From a virus, in the IMG/VR virus record IMGVR_UViG_3300030451_003695, positions 1-21,777 of that record: a stretch of 21,777 bases of DNA, one strand, 5' to 3'. The position numbers were made by a program, and so were the translations under genes. The stretch's first letter is position 1; each line of letters begins with the position of its first letter. Below the pieces are notes generated by a model, which saw only the letters and a program-made list of their open reading frames with translations, searched no databases and was not told where the DNA came from. Positions 14,083-21,410 of this stretch are shown here, in pieces.

Positions 14083-16437
14083 TTATCTTGCTGTTGGGAT
14101 TGTAATACCATCTGCTCCATGAAATGGGTGTTCTGCAAACGCCATGTAGACGTAAGTACCACCACTTCTGTTAATTTGAGAATTAGTTGTTCTGCATTTA
14201 AATCCATTTGATACAACATCTAAATCGATTGATGAACCATTATCTCCTTGAGTTAAATCAGCAAACAAAGAATTATTTGTAGGATTACGTGTGAACCTGG
14301 AATTATCCCATATTGGCCAATTGTTTGAAGAACTGTTTTCTTTGATCATAATCCATGCCGGCTTGAACCCGGTAAAGATAAAAGTACCATCCGCATTTCC
14401 ATTTCCCGTGTATGATCCAAATTTTGAGAATCCTTCAACACTTCTCCAGACATATGCAACCACATCAGACCCATTATTATTACTATTAGAATTACTACCA
14501 AGTTGAATATACGTACTACTAACACCAGTAAATTGTGTAGTAGCTGCACCAGAATCAACCATAGCATCAGGTTCATTTAAATGTAAATATTTATTAATAC
14601 CATTATACACATGATATACCGAGGTAGCTGCTCCAGCACCCGCATCCAATCTTTTTACAATAAACCATTCAGGAGTAGCTGATAATCCATGAGCAAATCT
14701 TAATGTACTCCCTGTTCCTTGAAATCTACAAATACTAAAACCAGCTGTATCATTTGCTTGGACAGTAGTTGCAACTGTTGCACCTGATCCGTCTGTATTG
14801 GCAACTTCAGTACCACTATTACCAACCCAATTCCATGCAACATAACTTTCACCATTAGTATTAAGAGCATCATTATCTTCAGTTGCAAATCCACCTATCA
14901 AAAATTTTTGTAATCCATCAGTTACAGTAGCTTCATTTGATTCAGAATTTTCCCATTCTTTTTGTGGTCCTCTTGATGAGTCATAGAAAGCATGAGCATC
15001 TGAAGCATCTCTATTTTTGATCCAAACAAAATCTGAGAGTCCTGCTTTTGTTGACGTAGGAAGGTTGTCTTGTTGTAAAGCCACAAAGCCAGTTGGTGGG
15101 GTGTAGCTGAAAGATTTTTGACCAAAGTTTGCTGTCCAACCACCATTATAACCAGTTGCTCCATCACCAACTGCAAAAGTATAATTACTATTAGGTATAC
15201 TTAATGTACCTTGACTTGCGTTATTTTTAAAAAACTGAACAGTAAGATTATCTAAATCCAAAGCTATTCCAATAACATCATTTGTTGTATATGTTGCATA
15301 AGTTACATCATAACTATTACTGGAATTGTAATACACTCTTCCGTTATATCCATAATACATATATCCTGCTAAACTTCCATCAGGTGGTTCAGGTAATCGT
15401 GTTGAGTTTGATCCGTATGGAAGTAATAAAGTAGAAGCTACTCCAACTTCAGCACGAGAAGCAACATCAACTGTAAATTCAGCATAATATTTACCACTAC
15501 TTGGTTTAAGTGTAGCATTATGATGTGAGAAATCAGAATTACCAGTAACAAGTTTTAAGTTACCCTCACTTAAAGTACCACCAGTTCCTTCTAATGTAGC
15601 ATGATTCTGAGTAGGACTGTCTGTTACAATATCACTAGCAACTAAATTTGTAACTGTTAAATCATTTCCATTACCACTAGTATCATCACCTATTGTTTGT
15701 CCTGCTGTGTTAGCAAATTGCATTCTATATCCGTTTGTACCATATGTGATTCCGGTTAATGTTTTTGGTATCCATCTTCCTGTTGAAGTATCAGTTAGAC
15801 CAAAGGTTGAAGGTGTTAATGCTGTACCATCAACAAAATTAAATTCTGCAATATAAGCACCTATAAAGGCATTTGTTGTACTCGTGGTTGTTTGTCCTCC
15901 AATGTTATGTTTTATTTGTGTATTAATAATTGAATTTGTAGGCACACTTGACCTATTATCAGTAGCAAATGAAGTTATTTGATCTCCATCAACATATAGC
16001 TTTATCTTATCAGTTCCACTTTGTGAAGAATCATTAGCAACTAAAATATGATAAAACTTAGATGTGTCTTCAAAAGTTCTATTTGTTGTAAAAATACTTG
16101 TACCACTACTATAAAATCTAAGTTTAAAATCTTCCATAAAAAGCCCAGCACTTGATGCTGAGTTCCATGCATCATCAGAAGAACTAGCATATAACAAAAT
16201 TCCATAATTTGACGTTGTTGGTTTAAACCATAGTGAGATAGTAAAGACACCCTTATTACCATCACTAGATGGAGTTCTTATTAATGATCCTGTGCTCGAT
16301 TTATCAAATATACAACTCTTTGCAATGGTACCATCATCATCAAAAGGTACAAACTTACCAACACGTTGACCTTTTCCATTACCTTCGTATATGGTTGTAA
16401 AGAAATGATCGGATCCTCTTATAATAGTTGCTGCCAC
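14083..16437 (-). CDS. C2: large LamG/SPRY adhesin-like tail protein (784 aa)
   Basis: Paralogue of C1 and C3 with the same layout. A shared N-terminal segment (IIRG, HFFTTIYEGNGKGQRVG, KSCIFD) comes first. A LamG-like jellyroll follows at ~55-215 (FTISLWFKP, FYHILVANDSS, IKLYVDGDQI, YIAEFNFVDG), then the linker GDDTSGNGNDL (~250-260). A SPRY-like region spans ~314-452 (SGKYYAEFTV, NDVIGIALDLDN, VQFFKNNASQG). The C-terminal phage region covers ~468-775 (FVWIKNRDASDAH, YVAWNWVGN, GFSKFGSYTGN, FIFTGFKPAWIMI, YVYMAFAEHPF). The start is GTG at 16437-16435. An ATG overlapping the B2 stop (16439-16437) is in the wrong frame and soon meets a stop codon, and AGGAG at 16444-16448 lies six bases from the GTG. 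It is coupled to B2 without a promoter. Receptor unknown. Confidence 0.85.
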   Translation of the reverse strand: MAATIIRGSDHFFTTIYEGNGKGQRVGKFVPFDDDGTIAKSCIFDKSSTGSLIRTPSSDGNKGVFTISLWFKPTTSNYGILLYASSSDDAWNSASSAGLFMEDFKLRFYSSGTSIFTTNRTFEDTSKFYHILVANDSSQSGTDKIKLYVDGDQITSFATDNRSSVPTNSIINTQIKHNIGGQTTTSTTNAFIGAYIAEFNFVDGTALTPSTFGLTDTSTGRWIPKTLTGITYGTNGYRMQFANTAGQTIGDDTSGNGNDLTVTNLVASDIVTDSPTQNHATLEGTGGTLSEGNLKLVTGNSDFSHHNATLKPSSGKYYAEFTVDVASRAEVGVASTLLLPYGSNSTRLPEPPDGSLAGYMYYGYNGRVYYNSSNSYDVTYATYTTNDVIGIALDLDNLTVQFFKNNASQGTLSIPNSNYTFAVGDGATGYNGGWTANFGQKSFSYTPPTGFVALQQDNLPTSTKAGLSDFVWIKNRDASDAHAFYDSSRGPQKEWENSESNEATVTDGLQKFLIGGFATEDNDALNTNGESYVAWNWVGNSGTEVANTDGSGATVATTVQANDTAGFSICRFQGTGSTLRFAHGLSATPEWFIVKRLDAGAGAATSVYHVYNGINKYLHLNEPDAMVDSGAATTQFTGVSSTYIQLGSNSNSNNNGSDVVAYVWRSVEGFSKFGSYTGNGNADGTFIFTGFKPAWIMIKENSSSNNWPIWDNSRFTRNPTNNSLFADLTQGDNGSSIDLDVVSNGFKCRTTNSQINRSGGTYVYMAFAEHPFHGADGITIPTAR

Positions 16438-16438
16438 A

Positions 16439-17965
16439 TTAAGCTCCTAAATTTTGTGAACAGATTGCTAAATATCCTGATAAAGGCGTATAATAGAATT
16501 TGCCTAATCCGTTACTATCAGATGCAGCGTTACTACCTGAAGTTTTATTACCATTAAAAGAATCATCCTGACCAAAATTGACATTTATTTTTGCAACTTG
16601 ATCATTTGCAAGTGTAAATCTTGGTACCCAATCTATTCCTTCTAGTGTTAAATTATCTGTTGGTGAAGTTGAATCAAAATCAACTGAACCATACAAAGAT
16701 CCATCTACATAAACTTTAAACTCATTATTATCAAAATCTGTATAAACTCCTATAATTTTACCATTCTGAAAAGGTGTCAATCCAGTTGCAACACTACTAC
16801 TTGTACCCCAAAACCATGTTGAATACGCGCTTCCAGTATGTCTCTGATTTAATCCAAAATCTCTAGTTGGAGAAGCGGTAGCTGTAGCACAATCTTCTAC
16901 ATCAGCATATCCTAAACCAAATGCTTCAGTAGAAGGATAAGTTGTTGTATACAATTCATAATACCACTTACCAGTTTTAACTGTCATATTACCAGCTCCA
17001 AAACCGTTTTGGTTTCCAGCAGGTTTAGAAACAAAAGATAATCCTTGATCTCTAACTCCTCTTACTGTCTGACCACTATCATAAGAATATTTGTCAAGGG
17101 AATTAAGAATACAAAAATTATTTGTTGGAGTATCTTTTACAATATCATGACTATCCATGTTGTTACCAGTAAAATTATTTCCATTACCACTCTGATCATC
17201 AGTAGGTGTTCCAGATGCTCCATTAAGATAAACCCCTGGAGTTCCAAAACTTATAGAACTTGTATCAATTTCAATAGGTCTCCATATTCCGTTAGAATCA
17301 AATTCTCCAAATGTTTCAGGTCCATATGCAGTACCAGAAACAACAACAATGTCTGACATATACCCATCAAAATAAAAGTTTTGTGCGTAACTATTTACAC
17401 TACTATAAGCTCCAAATGCATATGTACATCCTGTACCACCAAACCAATAAGTTCTATCTTTAGATCCTGGAGTAAATGAAGAAAAATCTTCTTCTCTTTC
17501 TCCGTTGATATACAGTCTAACTCTTTCATTTGCTTCGTCTTGTGTTGTATCATGTACTAGAACTAAATGATACCATGCACTAATATCTCTAAATGAACGA
17601 TTAGTTTTAAATACTAACACATAAGATGGTGATGGAGATATAGATGTACTTGCACCATTTAATTGTGCATAATATTGTAACTTACCATCTGTGGTAAAGG
17701 TCACTGAACCATATCTACCATTACTTCCATAAAAAGCTCCGAACATATAATTTGTAGTACCAGCACCAATAGCATAACCACCTAGTTTAAACCACATACT
17801 GATTGTAGAAGTAGTAACTCCAGCAGAACTTCCTGGAACGCTCCTATGCATAAGAGATTTAGCTTCTTGATTAAATCTAATTGATTGTGATACTTGATGA
17901 GCTGCATCAGCTGTTCCAGCTCCTGAAGCTCCGGATAAAATACTTGATTCAGATAATGAAGACAT
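16439..17965 (-). CDS. B2: LamG + SPRY adhesin-like tail protein (508 aa)
   Basis: Paralogue of B1 with the same plan. A short N-terminal stretch with GASGAGTADAA and QSIRFN parallels GASGST and QSIRFN in B1. A LamG-like jellyroll spans ~45-220 (TSTISMWFKLGG, AWYHLVLVHDTTQ, VRLYINGERE, YMSDIVVVSG, FGEFDSNGIWRP). The linker DDQSGNGNNF then DTPTNN is at ~258-290. A SPRY-like region lies at ~325-490 (GKWYYELYTTTY, KIIGVYTDFDN, FKVYVDGSLYGS, INVNFGQDDSF). It ends LAICSQNLGA. The TTAGGAGC codons before the stop double as the C2 Shine-Dalgarno, exactly as at the end of B1. It begins 10 bases after A2, with AGGAGT upstream of the ATG and no promoter, so it is co-transcribed with A2. Confidence 0.83.
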   Translation of the reverse strand: MSSLSESSILSGASGAGTADAAHQVSQSIRFNQEAKSLMHRSVPGSSAGVTTSTISMWFKLGGYAIGAGTTNYMFGAFYGSNGRYGSVTFTTDGKLQYYAQLNGASTSISPSPSYVLVFKTNRSFRDISAWYHLVLVHDTTQDEANERVRLYINGEREEDFSSFTPGSKDRTYWFGGTGCTYAFGAYSSVNSYAQNFYFDGYMSDIVVVSGTAYGPETFGEFDSNGIWRPIEIDTSSISFGTPGVYLNGASGTPTDDQSGNGNNFTGNNMDSHDIVKDTPTNNFCILNSLDKYSYDSGQTVRGVRDQGLSFVSKPAGNQNGFGAGNMTVKTGKWYYELYTTTYPSTEAFGLGYADVEDCATATASPTRDFGLNQRHTGSAYSTWFWGTSSSVATGLTPFQNGKIIGVYTDFDNNEFKVYVDGSLYGSVDFDSTSPTDNLTLEGIDWVPRFTLANDQVAKINVNFGQDDSFNGNKTSGSNAASDSNGLGKFYYTPLSGYLAICSQNLGA

Positions 17966-17974
17966 TATAAACTC

Positions 17975-18955
17975 CTATGAAACATTTAATGAAGCAACGG
18001 CATGGATTGCGTTACTAGCCCTCACTATGTAATCAATTCTGTCTTCTGCAGATGCTGTTGTTGATAGAGTTGGAGCAGTACCTCCTGGAAACTCCCATGC
18101 TCCTGCATAACTTAATGTACGTGATCCTGTACCATCCTGAACTACAAAGATACTTCCTGTTTGACCTGCAACTAAATTAGTTGGTAAATTTAAATGACTA
18201 TTATTAGCTAATGTAACTGCAAAATGGTTGTTGAGTGAAAAGTCAAGACTAATGTTAGCTGCTAAAATAGTTGATGAAGTAATAGATCCTCTTTGTGCTT
18301 TAGTAAAAGTTTGATTTTCTCCTGTAAATACAACACCTTCTCCTTGAACACTTGTCTTGTTTAACTCAGCCGCTCCAACTGCATTAGTTTGTATATGAAC
18401 ATTACTTACTGAATCAGCGGCAAGGTTAACAGCTGTTATAGCACCAGAACCTATTTTTGTATTTGCACTAACAGCACCAGTAGCTAATTCTGTTGGACCT
18501 ACTGCACCTGTAGCTATAAGATCAGCAGTAATAGATCCTGTAGATACTATTACATTAGCACTAATAGCACCATTAGCTATTGCATGTCTTGTAATAACAC
18601 CAGTTCCAAATAAAGTGTTTGAATTGATAGCACCAGTTTTAAGATGTCTACCTTCTATACTTGCTGTAGATGGAACTAATCCGTTAAATGTTTCTCCTAG
18701 TAGTATAGCAAAAAACGAAGCACCATTAGGAGGTGCTGAAGTAAAAACTATTTGATTTTGTCTTACTTCATAATCTTTTTCTGGTTCTTGTAATACACCA
18801 CCAACACTTACTAATACTTGGGCAGCAGAAGCTATATTTGGTTGATCTGAACCAATACTAAATGTAAAAGTATTAGCAGAGCCATTAAAACCTGAACTTA
18901 TATCATCTAATTTAGCAAATCTTCCGGCTGCTGGTATTCTACCTAAATATCCCAT
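17975..18955 (-). CDS. A2: tail fibre-like protein with N-terminal anchor-like domain, repeat shaft and conserved cap (326 aa)
   Basis: Three parts are visible. Residues 1-~100 (MGYLGRIPAAGRFAKLDDIS, then QVLVSVGGVLQEP, YEV, IVFTSAPPNGASFFAILLG) match an N-terminal domain common in marine T4-like tail fibres and likely to anchor them to the virion. Residues ~105-200 are nine 10-11-residue repeats, each opening with G/N-A/S/V-I/V (108, 119, 129, 140, 150, 160, 171, 181, 191), a probable trimeric shaft. Residues ~219-326 are the cap also found in A1 (QDGTGSRTLSYAGAWEFPGG, DRIDYIV, AIHAVASLNV). A2 and A1 share cap and shaft, but A1 lacks the anchor-like domain. A2 heads the A2-B2-C2 group behind a late promoter, with AAGGAT as Shine-Dalgarno. 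A fibre or adhesin role is inferred. Confidence 0.8.
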   Translation of the reverse strand: MGYLGRIPAAGRFAKLDDISSGFNGSANTFTFSIGSDQPNIASAAQVLVSVGGVLQEPEKDYEVRQNQIVFTSAPPNGASFFAILLGETFNGLVPSTASIEGRHLKTGAINSNTLFGTGVITRHAIANGAISANVIVSTGSITADLIATGAVGPTELATGAVSANTKIGSGAITAVNLAADSVSNVHIQTNAVGAAELNKTSVQGEGVVFTGENQTFTKAQRGSITSSTILAANISLDFSLNNHFAVTLANNSHLNLPTNLVAGQTGSIFVVQDGTGSRTLSYAGAWEFPGGTAPTLSTTASAEDRIDYIVRASNAIHAVASLNVS

Positions 18956-18971
18956 TTTTTATCCTTAATCC

Positions 18972-19002
18972 TATTTATACAATATCCTTAAAGTTTTGTC
19001 AA
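18972..19002 (-). promoter_or_regulatory. Late promoter upstream of A2 overlapping a sigma70-like promoter
   Basis: TATAAATA (18979-18972) is an exact T4-type late element. On the same strand TTGACA (19002-18997) stands exactly 17 bases upstream of TATAAA, the standard sigma70 -35/-10 spacing. One stretch may thus be read both by unmodified host polymerase and by late-modified polymerase. The -35 begins three bases after the C3 stop codon. AT-rich DNA gives TATAAA often; the perfect -35 at perfect spacing is the notable part. Confidence 0.65.
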
Positions 19003-19004
19003 CT

Positions 19005-21401
19005 CTAGATACTAGTTGCTAATGAAGTTCCATCATGTATTGGATGTTCTGCAAACGCCATATAAATATGAGTTCCATTGTTAATATCTGTTGAAGTCAT
19101 TCTTAATTTAAATCCACTAGCTAAAAAATCACACTGTACAGTTGATTCAACAGCATTTGATTCCCATCTAACATAATTTTTATTAGTAGTATTGTTAACA
19201 TTTCTTTCTCTATCCATCACTAACCATTTACCAGTGCTACTTATTCTCTTAATCATCAGAAATTTTGGTTTGAACCCAGTAAAAATGTAAGGACCATCAG
19301 CATTTGCATTTCCCGTATAGGATCCAATATGTGAATAGCCAGGAACACTATGCCAGCAATATGCAATAGCATCTCTATTATTAATAGTTGTTAAATTTTT
19401 TGCAAATGTAGTGGAAGTAATACTTCCCCATAAATTAGAACTATAGTTTGTTTGTGCATTAGTTAAATTTAATGTTAAATAATAATTTACTGATGTTAAA
19501 TCTTTGTGCCAAACAAACCAATTGTTATTGTTAGGTGAAATTTCCTTATAGATAATAAATTCTGGAGTCTGAGATAATCCATGTGCTAATGATCCGTCAA
19601 AATATTTACCTGTTACAATACTAAAACCAGCTGTTTGATTAGCTTGTATTGAAGAGGCTTGTGTCGCTCCAGAACCATCAGTGTTAGCAGAAGTAGTTCC
19701 TCCATTAGCTACCCAGTTCCAAGATATATACGATTCATTTACTGAATTAATTGAAGCATCATCTTCAATTGAAACACCACCTTTCAAAAACTTTTGTACA
19801 CCATCAGGAATATCTTGTGAAATACTCATTTGACTAGATTGTAAATTTTTCCTTACTCCTCTTGAACTATCATACAACTGAGGATGATCAGTTGCATCTC
19901 TATTTTTAACCCAGAATAAATCTGGTATACCTTTTCCGGTCTCAGGCAAGTTGTCTTGTTGCATTGCATTATATCCTGTTGGAGGAGTATATGCAAATGT
20001 TTTTTGACCAAAGTTATAAGTCAATGTTGTTCCATTATGTGTATATTGTAATGGTACAAGTGGTCCTGGCATTCCAAATCTAAGTGCTTTAGAAACATCT
20101 GAATTAGCTATTTCTGATGCAGTAGCTGAGTTCATCCAAGTTCCATTTTTTGAAAACCATACTGCTCCTTTATCAGCATCTATAGCAAAACCTATAACAT
20201 CATTTGTTGTAAATGAACTTCCATAAGTACCAGGAGAATAAGTACCAACATCACCTACAGTTGTATATCCTTGACCAGTATCACTTCTTATATAAGCTCC
20301 TTCTATTTTTTGAAGTGGGTTGTCTTGAGTGTAATGGTCTCTATAATCTGATTCTTTTCCAACACCTATAAGAAATAGTGTTGGACCAGCTGTTGTTATA
20401 GTTATTTCACAATAATATTTTCCTGAAGATAATGGCATATTTGAAGCTATAGAATTACCTTGAGATCCTCCTGTTTGGGCTGCTTTTAGATTTCCTTCAG
20501 AAGTTTGTATATATGTGTTTTTGATAACATTGTGTAAAGTTGCATGGTTTTGAGTAGGGCTATCTGTAGTAACATCGTTACCATCTAAATTTGTAACTGT
20601 AAAATCATTTCCATTACCACTTGTATCATCACCAATAGTTAAACCAGCAGTATTTGCAAATGTTAATCTGTATCCTTGTGAACCATATGTAATCCCAGAT
20701 AAAGTTTTAGGAACCCATCTTCCAGTCGAAGTGTCTGTTTGACCAAAAGTGTCAGGTGTTAATGCAGCTCCATCAACCATATTTACTTCTGCCAAATAAC
20801 CAAGACCTCTTACAATACTTGCTTGATTCGTATTTCCTAAAGTATTTTCAAAGGTTGTCTGGTTCCAATAACCAGTTTTATTAGAACCGGCTTGGGTTGG
20901 TGTTGAATTCCAAGTTGTTACTCTTTCTCCGTCAACATAAATTTTAATTCTATCAGCTTGAGTTGAATCAGTTGTATCTCTTACTACCATAATATGGTAC
21001 CACTTACTAGTATCTTCAAATGTTCTACTTGTTTGATAACTCCAATCATACGAACCTGGAGAAGATTTGATACAGTAATAATATAACTGATCACCAGTAG
21101 TAAATTCAAGTGCCTCTCCAACTGAAGAATAGTTATTACATATTAGGATTTGTCTTATTGTGCCTCCAGTAACACCTCTTTTAACCCAACATGAGAAACT
21201 TAATGTTGTATCATTTCCATTTGATCCTGGTGTTCTACCTAACCTAGCTTGAGCAGTGTTATGATTAATAATAACACTCTTATCTATAGTACCACTATCT
21301 GTGAATGGAACAAAGTTTCCAACTCTTTGTCCAGTACCAGTACCTTCGTACTTGTTTACAAAAAAATGTTCTTCTGGTTTTACTATAGTCGGTGTACCCA
21401 T
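19005..21401 (-). CDS. C3: large LamG/SPRY adhesin-like tail protein (798 aa)
   Basis: Third member of the C family and the most diverged at its ends. The N-terminal segment keeps the pattern (HFFVNKYEGTGTGQRVGNFV, then GTIDKS). The LamG-like jellyroll spans ~55-225 (TLSFSCWVKRG, WYHIMVVRDTT, IKIYVDGERV, YLAEVNMVDG, FGQTDTSTGRWVP). The linker GDDTSGNGNDF with DSPTQNH follows. The SPRY-like region begins near SSGKYYCEITI (~325) and includes NDVIGFAIDADK and VWFSKNGTWM. The C-terminal region carries LFWVKNRDATDHPQLYDSSR, YISWNWVANGG, HIGSYTGNA, YIFTGFKPKFLMI and IYMAFAEHPI. The ATG lies 10 bases after the preceding B-like gene, with AGGA as Shine-Dalgarno and no late promoter, so it looks coupled to that gene as C1 is to B1. 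Probable host-recognition protein. Confidence 0.84.
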   Translation of the reverse strand: MGTPTIVKPEEHFFVNKYEGTGTGQRVGNFVPFTDSGTIDKSVIINHNTAQARLGRTPGSNGNDTTLSFSCWVKRGVTGGTIRQILICNNYSSVGEALEFTTGDQLYYYCIKSSPGSYDWSYQTSRTFEDTSKWYHIMVVRDTTDSTQADRIKIYVDGERVTTWNSTPTQAGSNKTGYWNQTTFENTLGNTNQASIVRGLGYLAEVNMVDGAALTPDTFGQTDTSTGRWVPKTLSGITYGSQGYRLTFANTAGLTIGDDTSGNGNDFTVTNLDGNDVTTDSPTQNHATLHNVIKNTYIQTSEGNLKAAQTGGSQGNSIASNMPLSSGKYYCEITITTAGPTLFLIGVGKESDYRDHYTQDNPLQKIEGAYIRSDTGQGYTTVGDVGTYSPGTYGSSFTTNDVIGFAIDADKGAVWFSKNGTWMNSATASEIANSDVSKALRFGMPGPLVPLQYTHNGTTLTYNFGQKTFAYTPPTGYNAMQQDNLPETGKGIPDLFWVKNRDATDHPQLYDSSRGVRKNLQSSQMSISQDIPDGVQKFLKGGVSIEDDASINSVNESYISWNWVANGGTTSANTDGSGATQASSIQANQTAGFSIVTGKYFDGSLAHGLSQTPEFIIYKEISPNNNNWFVWHKDLTSVNYYLTLNLTNAQTNYSSNLWGSITSTTFAKNLTTINNRDAIAYCWHSVPGYSHIGSYTGNANADGPYIFTGFKPKFLMIKRISSTGKWLVMDRERNVNNTTNKNYVRWESNAVESTVQCDFLASGFKLRMTSTDINNGTHIYMAFAEHPIHDGTSLATSI

Positions 21402-21410
21402 ATTTTTTTC

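Noticed and set aside
16366-17356. Plus-strand open frames around 16366-16557 and 17045-17356
   Set aside because: They are antisense to well-supported B2/C2 coding sequence, have low-complexity composition and no ribosome-binding sites, and resemble no family. The same applies to the other plus-strand frames.
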